Below, one piece after another: positions 1 through 11,236 of a stretch of DNA of 64,000 bases. A program made the position numbers and the translations under genes. Position 1 is the stretch's first letter. Every line of letters begins with the position of its first letter. The notes below the pieces were generated by a model. That model saw only the letters and a program-made list of their open reading frames with translations. It was not told the origin of the DNA and did not search any database. Origin of the DNA: Chitinimonas koreensis (lineage in GTDB: Bacteria > Pseudomonadota > Gammaproteobacteria > Burkholderiales > Chitinimonadaceae); NCBI RefSeq assembly GCF_014353015.1, contig NZ_CP060704.1, positions 124,001 through 188,000 on the forward strand. Reading direction: 5' to 3'.

Positions 1-104
1 TGGCCGGCCAGGATCAGGTGGCCGGTGCTCGAGATCGGCAGGAATTCGGTCAGGCCTTCGACCACGCCCATCAGCAGGGCCTTGCACAGCAGGATGATGT
101 CCAT
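1..104 (-). CDS. uppP: Undecaprenyl-diphosphatase UppP, N-terminal part (gene runs off the window)
   Basis: Reverse-strand translation from the ATG at 104 begins [15 protein letters not shown] and continues with [17 protein letters not shown], the signature first motif of the UppP/BacA family. These integral membrane enzymes dephosphorylate undecaprenyl diphosphate to recycle the lipid carrier for peptidoglycan and O-antigen synthesis. Only the first 34 codons are in the window; the rest lies to the left. No strong Shine-Dalgarno is visible before the ATG. A TATAAT on the reverse strand at 158-163 could be its -10 box. The identification rests on a short but highly diagnostic motif. Confidence 0.9.
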   Translation of the reverse strand, partial: MDIILLCKALLMGVVEGLTEFLPISSTGHLILAG

Positions 105-157
105 CAGGAATGTCTAAAATAGTGGAAGGGAATCGGAGGTGGTGCGGCGCAGCACGG

Positions 158-163
158 ATTATA
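158..163 (-). promoter_or_regulatory. Candidate -10 box for uppP
   Basis: Reverse-strand TATAAT about 54 bases upstream of the uppP start. I see no good -35 at the expected distance, so this is a weak prediction. Confidence 0.3.
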
Positions 164-288
164 TGCGTCGGACGTGCGGCCGAAGGCCGGAACCGGGCGC
201 CGCCAGCGCCTAGAATGGATGACCGGCGCCGCAGTGCGGCCGGGTCGTCGCGGGCGACGAATAACGAAAACGGCGGAGTGCACCCAGC

Positions 289-1500
289 ATGATCAAACGC
301 GTTGCCTCGAACGAGCTCAAGGTCGGGATGTACATCCACGATCTGGGCGCCGACTGGTCGGTCCATCCCTTCATGCGTTCGGCCTTCCTGCTCCGCGACG
401 ACCGCGACATCGAGACCATCGTCTCCTGCGGCATCCACGAGGTCTACATCGACACCGACCGCGGCCTCGATGTTCCCGACGCGCCGACCCAGGACGAGGT
501 GCAGCGCGAGCTCGAGCGCGAAATGATCGCGATCGCCGCGGCCGGGCCGGCGGCCTCGATCCGCGTCTCGACCGCCGAGGAGATGGGCCGCGCGCGCGCC
601 ATCAAGAGCCAGGCCGCCAACCTGGTGCGCAACGTGATGGCCGACGTGCGGCTGGGGCGCGCGGTGGCGATGGAGGCGGTCGAGCCGATGGTGACCGGCA
701 TCACCGAATCGATCCTGCGCAATTCGGGCGCGCTGATCGGGCTGATGCACATCAAGAACAAGGACGACTACACCTTCCTGCACTCGGTCAGCGTCTGCAC
801 CTTCATGGTGGCGTTCTGCCGCTCGGTCGGGCTCGACGCCGAGACCACCCGCCAGGCCGGCCTCGGCGGCCTGTTGCACGACACCGGCAAGGCGCTGGTG
901 CCCGACGCGATCCTCAACAAGCCCGGCCGGCTCACCGACGAGGAATTCGAGATCATCCGCCGCCACCCGAGCGACGGCCACGCGATCCTGCTCAAGACGC
1001 CCGGCGTGGGCGAGATCCCGCTCGACATCACGCTGCACCACCACGAGCGCGTCGACGGCTCGGGCTACCCGCACAAGCTGGCCGGCGACCAGATCAGCAC
1101 GCTGACCAGGATGGCCGCCATCGTCGACGTCTACGACGCGATCACCGCCGACCGCTGCTACCACAAGGGCATGCCGGCGACCGACGCGCTGCGCAAGATC
1201 TTCGAATGGAGCAAGCACCACTTCGACCCGGCGCTGGTGAAGGCCTTCATGCGCTGCATCGGCATCTACCCGGTCGGCACGCTGGTGCTGCTGGAAAGCC
1301 AGCGGCTCGGGGTGGTGACCGAGCACAACGAGGACAGCCTGCTGCAGCCCAGGGTCAAGGTGTTCTTCGACGTGCGGCGCGGCTATCTGCCGCCGTTCGA
1401 GCTCGACCTGGCCAAGCCGATGGGCAAGGGCGGGGCGGACCGGATCGTGAGCCACGAGAGTCCGGCCAAGTGGAAGGTCGATCCGCAGCGCTTTATGTAA
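289..1500 (+). CDS. HD-GYP domain protein, probable cyclic-di-GMP phosphodiesterase
   Basis: This 403-residue soluble protein has an N-terminal region like the DUF3391 domain often fused to HD-GYP proteins (begins MIKRVASNELKVGMYI). A full HD-GYP domain follows: LLHDTGK holds the HD metal ligands, and HHHERVDGSGYP matches the HHExxDGxGYP signature. Enzymes of this family hydrolyse c-di-GMP to pGpG or GMP. No transmembrane or receiver segment is seen, so the input may be sensed by the N-terminal region. The ATG at 289 is chosen because GGCGGAG precedes it and because the protein start matches the family. A GGDEF cyclase lies 1 kb downstream on the other strand, so synthesis and breakdown of c-di-GMP are encoded close together. 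Confidence 0.92.
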   Translation: MIKRVASNELKVGMYIHDLGADWSVHPFMRSAFLLRDDRDIETIVSCGIHEVYIDTDRGLDVPDAPTQDEVQRELEREMIAIAAAGPAASIRVSTAEEMGRARAIKSQAANLVRNVMADVRLGRAVAMEAVEPMVTGITESILRNSGALIGLMHIKNKDDYTFLHSVSVCTFMVAFCRSVGLDAETTRQAGLGGLLHDTGKALVPDAILNKPGRLTDEEFEIIRRHPSDGHAILLKTPGVGEIPLDITLHHHERVDGSGYPHKLAGDQISTLTRMAAIVDVYDAITADRCYHKGMPATDALRKIFEWSKHHFDPALVKAFMRCIGIYPVGTLVLLESQRLGVVTEHNEDSLLQPRVKVFFDVRRGYLPPFELDLAKPMGKGGADRIVSHESPAKWKVDPQRFM

Positions 1501-1517
1501 TTGAGGGGTGATCGCCC

Positions 1518-1588
1518 GTAGGCGCGGCTTCAGCCGCGAATCGGCGGTCGTGCCACCCATGATCGATCGCGGCTGAAGCCGCGCCTAC
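1518..1588. repeat. REP-like palindromic element, copy 1
   Basis: GTAGGCGCGGCTTCAGCCGC and its reverse complement form 22-base arms around a 27-base loop, just after the HD-GYP gene. The same arm sequence with one change occurs at 62457-62541. The GTAGGNGCGGCTTCAGCCGCGA family is widespread as extragenic palindromes in gamma- and betaproteobacteria. It may also act as a terminator hairpin for the two convergent genes here. Confidence 0.75.
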
Positions 1589-1610
1589 GGGGTGCCGGAT
1601 GTCGACCTGG

Positions 1611-1901
1611 CTAGTGGCCCGGCCGAGCCGCGCCGGGCGTCGGCGCGAAGCTGCCGGTCTCGCGTTCGAGCCAGCCGAGGAAGCGCAGCGCCTGGCCGCG
1701 GTCGTCGCCGCACATCTCCTCGCTGGCCTTGAGCCCGCCGCAGACGGCCGGCCGTTCGGGCCGGCCGAAGATCCTGCAGCGCAATTCTTCATCGAGCTGG
1801 ATGCACGGCACGCCGGCCGGCTTGCCGTCGGGCATGCCGGGGATCGGCGAGCTGATCGACGGGGCGATGCAGCAGGCGGCGCAGCGCGGCCGGCATTCCA
1901 T
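1611..1901 (-). CDS. YkgJ-family cysteine cluster protein
   Basis: This 96-residue protein begins [14 protein letters not shown] and carries about nine cysteines (C-x3-C-x2-CC near the start, then LRC, VCGG and EMCG). That pattern fits the YkgJ/CxxCxxCC family, putative Zn or Fe-S binding proteins of unknown function. The ATG at 1901 is chosen because the cysteine motif starts there; a longer open frame runs upstream through gstA but is only a shadow. It lies 11 bp downstream of gstA on the same strand and is probably co-transcribed with it. Confidence 0.8.
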   Translation of the reverse strand: MECRPRCAACCIAPSISSPIPGMPDGKPAGVPCIQLDEELRCRIFGRPERPAVCGGLKASEEMCGDDRGQALRFLGWLERETGSFAPTPGAARPGH

Positions 1902-1912
1902 CTTCGGCACCC

Positions 1913-2518
1913 TCAGGCCAGGCCTTCGGCGCGCAGCGCGGCGAGCACGGCGGGCCGGGCGGCGACGCGGGCGGCGTAGCGTTGCAGCGCCGGCCAGCGG
2001 TCCAGGCCGATCTTGAGGAAGTTGCACCAGTTGAGCAGCGTGAACAGGTAGCCGTCGGCCACGCCGAACTGCGCGCCCATCAGGTAGTCGCGCTCGCGCA
2101 GCTGGCCGTCGAGCCAGTCGAGCCGGGTGAACAGCTTGTCCTGCGCCGCCTGCCGCGTCTCGGCCGGCGCCGCGCTGTTCCACAGCGGCGAGAAGCCCTT
2201 GTGCACCTCGGTGCTGAGGAAGTTGAGCCATTCCTGCAGCCGCACCCGCTCGAAGCTGCCGGCGGCCGGGGCGAGATTGGCCTCGGGCGCGCGGTCGGCC
2301 ACGTATTGCAGGATGGCCGGGCCCTCGGTGATCAGCGCGCCGTCGTCGAGCTCCAGCGCCGGCACGTAGCCCTTGGGGTTGATGGTGTAGTAGTCGGTGT
2401 CGCGCTCGGTGCGGTGGGCCTTGAGGTCGACGCGCTCGAGCGTGAAGGCGAGGCCGGACTCCTGCAGCGCGATATGCGGCGACAGCGAGCAGGCGCCGGG
2501 GGCGTAGTAGAGCTTCAT
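1913..2518 (-). CDS. gstA: Beta-class glutathione S-transferase
   Basis: This 201-residue protein begins [18 protein letters not shown]. Cys10 is the catalytic cysteine typical of bacterial beta-class GSTs, in the thioredoxin-like N-terminal domain. The GYVPAL segment holds the cis-proline that binds glutathione, and an all-helical C-terminal domain starts near residue 90. It conjugates or reduces electrophiles with glutathione in the cytoplasm. The start codon overlaps the stop of the upstream cyclase gene by four bases (ATGA at 2515-2518), indicating translational coupling in one transcript with the Cys-cluster gene. Confidence 0.92.
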   Translation of the reverse strand: MKLYYAPGACSLSPHIALQESGLAFTLERVDLKAHRTERDTDYYTINPKGYVPALELDDGALITEGPAILQYVADRAPEANLAPAAGSFERVRLQEWLNFLSTEVHKGFSPLWNSAAPAETRQAAQDKLFTRLDWLDGQLRERDYLMGAQFGVADGYLFTLLNWCNFLKIGLDRWPALQRYAARVAARPAVLAALRAEGLA

Positions 2519-4479
2519 GGCGTTTCTCCGGGGCTGGGGATCAGCGGGGTGGTCATTTCGGGGCGGTAGCGCGCCACCCGGTCGCGGCCGTCGCGCTTGG
2601 CGGCGTACAGCGCCAGGTCGGCCTCCTTGAGCAGGCTGTCGACATCCGGGCTGGTCGATTCGGACAGCGTGCAGCCGATGCTGACCGTGACGCTCAGCAC
2701 CGACCCGCCGGGCAGCTTGATCGCGGTGGCGGCGGTGACGGCGCGCAGCCGTTCGGCAGCGTCCAGCAGGCCGCGTTCATTTTCCTCGGGCAGCAGCACC
2801 GCGAATTCCTCGCCGCCGAGCCGGCCGAGCAGGTCGGTCTCGCGCAGCTGCTGGCGGATGGCATCGGTGAAGGCGCGCAGCACGCGGTCGCCGGCATCGT
2901 GGCCGTAGCGGTCGTTGATCGACTTGAAATGGTCCAGGTCGAGCAGCATCAGTCCGAGCGGATGGTCGTAGCGCAGCGCCCGCTGCCATTCCTGCTGGGC
3001 GCGTTCGAGGAAATAGCCGCGGTTGGCCACGCCGGTCAGCGGATCGATCGTGGCGCGGCGCCACAGCGTTTCCTGCGCCGCCTTGCGCTCGCTGATGTCG
3101 ATGAAGCCGACGAAGTAGGCGGTCTCGCCCTGGTATTCGATCAGCGAGGCCGACAGCGAGGCCCAGAAGCTTTCGCCGTCGCAGCGCTTGAGCTTGAGCT
3201 CGTACTCGCTGAGCGCCTTGTGCTGGGCCAGCTGGGCGGCGATCTCGGCATGGTGCTCGCCGCGCAGGTAGAGCGAGTCGACCGGCCGGCCGGTCAGCTG
3301 GGCCGCGCTGCAGCCGAACAGCAGGCCGGCGCTCTGGTTGGCGGCCAGGATCTCGCCGCTGTCGCCGCGCACCAGCAGCAAGGGGCGCGACAGCGTGTCG
3401 AGCGCGCGCAGGATGTGGGCGTCCTGCTCCTGCCGGCGCTGGCTGCCGGCCTGGATCTGCAGCGCCAGCTGCTGCTCGCGCCAGCCGCGCCAGGCGGTGC
3501 CGAAGGAGAACACCAACAGCAGCAGGTAGGCCGTCACGTAGGCCGCGGCCTTGAGCCGCCAGTCGGCGAAATAGGCGTGCTCGGGCACGCCGACGAAGAC
3601 GATGAAGGGGAAGTTCTCCAGCCGGTGGAAGTAGAAACCGCGCTCGACCCGGTCGTAGGGCGAGGCGAATACCGCGTAGCCGGTGCTGCGGCCGTTCACC
3701 CAGTCGGTGAGCCAGGCCGCGTCGCGCACCTGCTTGCCGACCATGCCGGGCAGGTCGGGATAGCGGCCGACCAGCACCAGGTCGTTGTCGAGCAGGGTGA
3801 AGGCGCTGCCGTCGACCGCTTCGAGCCGGCGCGCCAGCTGGTTGAAGTATTCGAGCTTGACCAGCGCGGTGGCGGCGCCGCCGAGCTGGCTGCCGGCGCC
3901 GTCGATGCGGCGCGCGACCACGAAGCCGAGCTCGGTCGAATGCGGCAGTTGGAACGGCGGCGAGAACGACAGCGCCTGGCCGGGGTTCTCGCGCAGGTGG
4001 CGGAAGAAGGCCTGCTGGCCGGCGTCGGCCTCGGCCAGCCGGTCTGGCGTCAGCGCGGTGCGGCCGTCGGGCGACAGCAGCGCCAGCGTCTCCACCTGCG
4101 GCAGGGTGGCGAGCTTCTCGCCGAGCAATTCGCCCAGCCGGCTGCGCTCGGCCTCGGGCAGCTCGGCCAGCCGCGCCACGGTGGCCGGCGGCACCTTGCC
4201 GACCAGGTCGCGCAGCACCAGGTCGGTCTCGCGGAAGGCGCCGTCGAGCTGCTCCTTGAGCAGCAGCGACAGGTTCTTGGCCGCCAGCTGGGCGGCGCTG
4301 CGGGTATCGCGGTAGGACTGGCGCAGCTCCCAGCCGATCAGCCCGGCCACCCCGATGCTCATCGCCACGATCGAGGCCAGCACGCTGCTCCGCGCCCGCA
4401 GGAAAGCGCGCCAGGTGACGGCGGTGCGGGCTAGCGGGGCGGAAGACTGGGGCATGGCGGGTGCCGGCGAGGAGGTCAC
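2515..4479 (-). CDS. Membrane sensor diguanylate cyclase (extracytoplasmic Cache-like, PAS, GGDEF)
   Basis: This 654-residue protein has a transmembrane segment at about residues 33-50, a periplasmic Cache-like sensor region of about 250 residues, and a second membrane segment near 310-330 ([17 protein letters not shown]). A PAS domain spans roughly 355-480 and a C-terminal GGDEF domain follows. The active loop reads [12 protein letters not shown]. An RETD motif sits five residues upstream, the position of the inhibitory I-site RxxD, so product feedback is likely. It makes c-di-GMP from two GTP. An alternative in-frame ATG eight codons downstream (MPQSSAP) is possible. Confidence 0.9.
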   Translation of the reverse strand: MTSSPAPAMPQSSAPLARTAVTWRAFLRARSSVLASIVAMSIGVAGLIGWELRQSYRDTRSAAQLAAKNLSLLLKEQLDGAFRETDLVLRDLVGKVPPATVARLAELPEAERSRLGELLGEKLATLPQVETLALLSPDGRTALTPDRLAEADAGQQAFFRHLRENPGQALSFSPPFQLPHSTELGFVVARRIDGAGSQLGGAATALVKLEYFNQLARRLEAVDGSAFTLLDNDLVLVGRYPDLPGMVGKQVRDAAWLTDWVNGRSTGYAVFASPYDRVERGFYFHRLENFPFIVFVGVPEHAYFADWRLKAAAYVTAYLLLLVFSFGTAWRGWREQQLALQIQAGSQRRQEQDAHILRALDTLSRPLLLVRGDSGEILAANQSAGLLFGCSAAQLTGRPVDSLYLRGEHHAEIAAQLAQHKALSEYELKLKRCDGESFWASLSASLIEYQGETAYFVGFIDISERKAAQETLWRRATIDPLTGVANRGYFLERAQQEWQRALRYDHPLGLMLLDLDHFKSINDRYGHDAGDRVLRAFTDAIRQQLRETDLLGRLGGEEFAVLLPEENERGLLDAAERLRAVTAATAIKLPGGSVLSVTVSIGCTLSESTSPDVDSLLKEADLALYAAKRDGRDRVARYRPEMTTPLIPSPGETP

Positions 4480-4592
4480 CGCTGATTATAGAGGCCGGTA
4501 TGGGCGCCTACCGGGTCGTTGCCGTCCGTCTGCGCGGGCGTGCCGGCGGTGTCCGTGCGGCAGCGGTCCATCACGGGTTGCCAAGGGCGTTT

Positions 4593-4710
4593 TACCGCAG
4601 AGGACGCCGAGGACGCAGAGGAAGCTGGCGGCCTGACAAGGCCCGGACTTGAGCGATCTGCAGGCCGATCCGACGGGCCTTCCTCCGCGTCCTCGGCGTC
4701 CTCTGCGGTA
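4593..4710. repeat. Inverted repeat with 30-bp arms
   Basis: Arms at 4593-4622 and 4681-4710 (TACCGCAGAGGACGCCGAGG and onward) are inverse complements with one mismatch in 30, separated by 58 bases. The element fills the gap between the divergent-cyclase start and the hemB stop. CCGCAGAGGACGC-type repeats occur between genes in many proteobacteria. The function is unknown. Confidence 0.75.
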
Positions 4711-4730
4711 AGGCTTTGGGCGCCGCCGCC

Positions 4731-7640
<2,910 letters not shown>

Positions 7641-7748
7641 GAACACGGGTTCCAGGACGGTGCGATGGCGCGATTATAGGGCAATCGTTACTTTTGCCGC
7701 AGCGCATCAAAGGCGCGGGACAGTAAGCGGCGATTCAGCATGCGCCGC

Positions 7749-7754
7749 TATAAT
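7749..7754 (+). promoter_or_regulatory. -10 box (TATAAT) for the SPOR-dsbA operon
   Basis: A perfect TATAAT lies 45 bases upstream of the SPOR gene start. The -35 region is not close to consensus. Confidence 0.5.
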
Positions 7755-7798
7755 GCGCCGCATTCATCCGCGGCCGCCGCCGCACATCGAGTCAGGTC

Positions 7799-8512
7799 AT
7801 GAGCAGGGATTACAAGCAAAGCGGCAGGAAACCGGCCGGCAACGGCAGCAAGCGCGGCGGAAACGGACGCAGCGGGGACGGCGGCAGCTCGGCCTTCGCC
7901 GGCTTGTTCATCGGGCTCTGCCTCGGCATCGCGGTGGCGGTGGCCGGCGCGCTCTATTTCAACAAGCTGCCGACCGGCTTCAACAAGAAGGTCCAGCCGC
8001 CGGCGCCGCTGGCCAATGCCGGCAAGGGTGTCGGCGGGCCCGAGATGATGTCGCCCGGCGTGCAGGGCGGCAGCACGGCGCCGTCCCAGCCGGCCGTGCT
8101 GCCGGCGGCCCAGCCGCCTGCTCCGCCCGCGGCGCCGGCCGCCCACGGCAACCCGCCGGCGCAGGAAGGCGACCGTTTCGACTTCTACACCATGCTGCCC
8201 GAACTCGGCGGCGGGGAACCGAAGGCGCAGCCGCCGGCCAAAGCCGCCGACGCCACCCCGCCCGCCTCGGTCGTGCCGCCCAAGGGCGCCTACCTGCAGG
8301 TCGGCGCCTTCCAGAACGAGACCGATGCCGACAACCTCAAGGCCAAGCTCGCGCTGGTGGGCGTCGAGGCCAGCATCACCACCACCGAGATCGCCGGCCG
8401 CGGCGTGATGCACCGCGTGCGCGTCGGCCCGCTGGGCAAGCCCGAGGACATCGACCGCGTGCGCGCCCAGCTCAAGGTGAACGGCGTCGAATCGACCCTC
8501 GTCAAGCAGTAA
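7799..8512 (+). CDS. SPOR-domain membrane protein (FtsN-like)
   Basis: This 237-residue protein has a short basic, Gly/Ser-rich cytoplasmic N-terminus and one transmembrane helix (about residues 33-53). A long Pro/Ala-rich periplasmic linker follows. The C-terminal SPOR domain (about 160-235) starts AYLQVGAFQNETDADNLKAK and contains RVRVGPLG. SPOR domains bind denuded septal peptidoglycan, so a role at the division site is likely. This layout resembles FtsN, but I cannot assign orthology. It probably forms an operon with dsbA, 35 bp downstream. Confidence 0.85.
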   Translation: MSRDYKQSGRKPAGNGSKRGGNGRSGDGGSSAFAGLFIGLCLGIAVAVAGALYFNKLPTGFNKKVQPPAPLANAGKGVGGPEMMSPGVQGGSTAPSQPAVLPAAQPPAPPAAPAAHGNPPAQEGDRFDFYTMLPELGGGEPKAQPPAKAADATPPASVVPPKGAYLQVGAFQNETDADNLKAKLALVGVEASITTTEIAGRGVMHRVRVGPLGKPEDIDRVRAQLKVNGVESTLVKQ

Positions 8513-8547
8513 TCCCCGACCAACCGACTACCGAAACAGGAGCCACC

Positions 8548-9198
8548 ATGCGGATCGCCAAGCTGTTCGCCCGCGTCCTCGCCGCCGGCCTCGCGCTGGC
8601 CGCCCTCTCCACCCAGGCCGCGCCGCGCGCGGGCGTCGACTTCGACTACATGCCGAACGTGATGCCGGTCGAGCAACCGGGCAAGATCGAGGTGATCGAA
8701 TTCTTCTGGTACGGCTGCCCGCACTGCTACCACCTCGAGCCCGGCGTCGAGGCCTGGGAGAAGAAGCTGCCCAAGGACGTCAACTTCCGCCGCGAGCACG
8801 TGATGTGGGACGGCCGCAGCGACATGGCCGGCCACGCCAAGCTGTTCGTCGCGCTGAAGGCGCTCAACCAGGTGGATGCGCTGACGCCCAAGGTGTTCGA
8901 CGCGATCCAGAAGGACGGCATCGAGCTGCGCGAAGAGAAGACGCTGTTCGACTGGGTGGCCAAGCAGGGCGTCGACCGCGCCAAGTTCGAGGCGGCCTAC
9001 AAGTCCTTCGGCGCCCAGGCCGGCTTCTCGCGCGCCACCCAGCTGTCGCGCGACTACCGCATCGAAGGCGTGCCGACCTTCATCATCAACGGCAAGTACA
9101 AGACCTCGCCGAGCAAGACCGGCACCGAGGACAAGTTCTTCCAGGTGGTGAACGAGCTGATCGCGCAGGAACGCGCCGCGCAGGCCAAGAAGAAGTAA
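8548..9198 (+). CDS. dsbA: Periplasmic thiol:disulfide oxidoreductase DsbA
   Basis: This 216-residue protein has a signal peptide (MRIAKLFARVLAAGLALAAL, likely cut after TQA). It has a thioredoxin fold with active site CPHC in the segment FFWYGCPHCYHLEP, and the cis-proline loop EGVPTFIING. It introduces disulfides into exported proteins. The start at 8548 is preceded by CAGGAG. It is immediately followed by a strong terminator. Confidence 0.95.
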   Translation: MRIAKLFARVLAAGLALAALSTQAAPRAGVDFDYMPNVMPVEQPGKIEVIEFFWYGCPHCYHLEPGVEAWEKKLPKDVNFRREHVMWDGRSDMAGHAKLFVALKALNQVDALTPKVFDAIQKDGIELREEKTLFDWVAKQGVDRAKFEAAYKSFGAQAGFSRATQLSRDYRIEGVPTFIINGKYKTSPSKTGTEDKFFQVVNELIAQERAAQAKKK

Positions 9199-9221
9199 GC
9201 GCCGCCGCCGGATCGGATTCG

Positions 9222-9253
9222 AACGAAAAGCGCCCCGCGGGGCGCTTTTCGTT
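9222..9253. terminator. Bidirectional intrinsic terminator between dsbA and nhaA
   Basis: This is a perfect palindrome: AACGAAAAGCGCCCCG and its complement, with A-runs on one side and T-runs on the other. It serves the convergent dsbA and nhaA genes. Confidence 0.85.
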
Positions 9254-9274
9254 TGCCCGGTTTGCCCGGCCGGT

Positions 9275-10437
9275 TCAGCGGGGAGCGCGGGCCAGGAGGA
9301 TGTAGCCCATGATGGCCGACAGCGTCGAGCCGACCAGGATACCGAGCCGGCTGACGTCGGCCAGGCGGGCCGATTCGGCGTCGAAGGCCAGGCCGGCGAT
9401 GAACAGGCTCATGGTGAAGCCGATGCCGCACAGCACCGCCGCGCCGTAGATATGGCGCAGCCCGACGCCCTCGGGCAGCTTGCCCAGCCCGAGCGCAGCG
9501 CCAGCCAGGCGAAGCCGAACACGCCGAGCTGCTTGCCGAGCAGCAGGCCGAGCGCGATGCCCAGCGGGGCCGGCTCCAGCAGGCTGGCCGGGCCCATGCC
9601 GGCCAGCGGCACGCCGGCATTGAAGAAGGCGAACACCGGCAGCACGAAGAAGGCCACCGAGCCGTGCAGCGAGCCTTCCATCGCCCGCAGCGGCGATTCG
9701 CCCTGGGCATTGCGGGCGCGCAGCGGCAGGAAGAAGGCCGCCGCCACCCCGGCCAGCGTCGCGTGCACGCCCGACTTGAGCACTGCCGCCCACAGCACCA
9801 GCCCGATCAGCAGGTAGGGGAACCAGTCGGTCACGCCGCGCCGGTTGAGCGCGTAGAGCAGCAGCAGGCAGCCGGCGGCGATCGCCAGTGCGGCCAGCGA
9901 CAGGCCCTCGCTGTAGAACAGCGCGATGATCAGCACTGCGCCGAGGTCGTCGATGATGGCCAGCGACACCAGGAACACCTTGAGGCCGGCCGGCACGCGG
10001 CGGCCCAGCAGCGTGAGCACGCCGAGCGCGAAGGCGATGTCGGTGGCGGTCGGGATCGCCCAGCCGCGCAAGGCGAGCGGATCGCCCTGGGTGCAGGCGA
10101 GATAGACCAGGGCCGGCACCGTCATGCCGCCGATCGCGGCGATCGCCGGCAGCAGTGCCTGGCGCCGGTCGGCCAGCTCGCCCTCGAGCAGCTCGCGCTT
10201 GAGTTCGAGCCCGACCAGGTAGAAGAAGATCGCCATCAGGCCGTCGTTGACCCACAAGAGCAGCGGCTTGTCGATGACGAAGCCGCCGATGCCGAACACC
10301 GTCGGCGTCTGCAGCAGGGCGGCGTAGTGCGCGGCCAGCGGGCTGTTGGCCACGACGAGCGCGAACGCGGTGGCGGCCATCAGCGCGAAGCCGCCGGCCG
10401 ATTCGTGGTGGATGAACTTCTGGATCGAGGTAAGCAA
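9275..10437 (-). pseudogene. nhaA: Na+/H+ antiporter NhaA, interrupted by a one-base frameshift
   Basis: The two reverse-strand frames together give a complete NhaA of about 387 residues, the family's normal length. Frame 1 (10437 to about 9494) holds the N-terminal two-thirds, including the essential aspartate pair in [11 protein letters not shown]. Frame 2 (about 9494 to 9275) holds [18 protein letters not shown] and [16 protein letters not shown]. One base is missing near 9494, where the family expects CTGCGnCTCGGG. The start is a TTG at 10437, supported by AGGAGG seven bases upstream. The protein exports Na+ in exchange for H+. If the frameshift is real, the last four to five helices are lost. 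Confidence 0.88.
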
Positions 10438-10535
10438 GGTATTCCCTCCTGATCGTGCGGGCGGCGAAGCGCCGCGCGGGTGGTAAGACAGACCGGCCCG
10501 CAGGGAAGGCGGGGATCGAGCCGGCGGCGGCGGGC

Positions 10536-10940
10536 CTAGTCCCGGGCGGCCGGGTCGGCCTTCTTCTGGATGAACTCGATCTTGTAGCCGTCCGGATCCT
10601 CGACGAAGGCGATCACGGTGGTGCCGTGCTTCATCGGCCCGGCTTCGCGCGTCACCTTGCCGCCGCGGGCACGGACCGCGTCGCAGGTGGCGTAGGCGTC
10701 GTCGACCTCGATCGCGATATGGCCGTAGCCGCTGCCGAGCTCGTAGCGTTCGGTATCCCAGTTGTGGGTCAGCTCGATCACCGCGCCCTCGGCTTCCGGG
10801 CCGTAGCCGACGAAGGCCAGGGTGAAGCGGCCGTCCGGATAGTCGTTACGGCGCAGCAATTGCATGCCCAGCACCTCGGTGTAGAAAGAAATTGAACGAT
10901 CGAGGTTGCCGACTCTCAACATGGTGTGCAAAATGCGCAT
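10536..10940 (-). CDS. gloA: Lactoylglutathione lyase (glyoxalase I)
   Basis: This 134-residue protein converts the methylglyoxal-glutathione hemithioacetal to S-lactoylglutathione. The four metal ligands of the bacterial Ni-type enzyme are visible: His5 ([10 protein letters not shown]), Glu in AVIELTHNW, His in [11 protein letters not shown] and Glu in [10 protein letters not shown]. The ATG at 10940 is preceded by CAGGAG at proper distance, which decides against longer upstream frames. Confidence 0.95.
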   Translation of the reverse strand: MRILHTMLRVGNLDRSISFYTEVLGMQLLRRNDYPDGRFTLAFVGYGPEAEGAVIELTHNWDTERYELGSGYGHIAIEVDDAYATCDAVRARGGKVTREAGPMKHGTTVIAFVEDPDGYKIEFIQKKADPAARD

Positions 10941-11033
10941 CTCGTGACTCCTGTGGCGGACGAACGGGAAACGACTTAGTGTAACCGCAAGGTCGATCGT
11001 TCCCCGCCAAACTCGAATCAATGTTCGAAAGAG

Positions 11034-11061
11034 TTGACACCCGGAAAAGCGCAGCTATAAT
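11034..11061 (+). promoter_or_regulatory. Consensus sigma-70 promoter for the tRNA-Lys pair
   Basis: TTGACA at 11034-11039 and TATAAT at 11056-11061 are both perfect matches, spaced by 16 bases. The expected start of transcription is about 11068, just ahead of the first tRNA. Confidence 0.88.
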
Positions 11062-11074
11062 GCGCGGCTCCCTA

Positions 11075-11150
11075 GGGTCGTTAGCTCAGTCGGTAGAGCA
11101 GCGGACTTTTAATCCGTTGGTCGCAGGTTCGAGTCCCGCACGACCCACCA
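11075..11150 (+). tRNA. tRNA-Lys (anticodon UUU)
   Basis: This is a 76-base cloverleaf with encoded CCA. The acceptor GGGTCGT pairs with ACGACCC, the D arm holds TTAGCTCAGTCGGTAGAGC, the anticodon loop is CTTTTAA and the T loop is GGTTCGAGTC. Confidence 0.96.
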
Positions 11151-11160
11151 AGGGAAACTT

Positions 11161-11236
11161 GGGGCGTTAGCTCAGCTGGTAGAGCAGCGGACTCTTAATC
11201 CGTAGGTCCACAGTTCGAATCTGTGACGCCCCACCA
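11161..11236 (+). tRNA. tRNA-Lys (anticodon CUU), integration target
   Basis: This is a 76-base cloverleaf with encoded CCA. The acceptor GGGGCGT pairs with ACGCCCC and the anticodon loop is CTCTTAA. Its 3' part from 11190 is duplicated at 19162-19211, showing that it served as an integration site and was restored on insertion. Confidence 0.96.
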
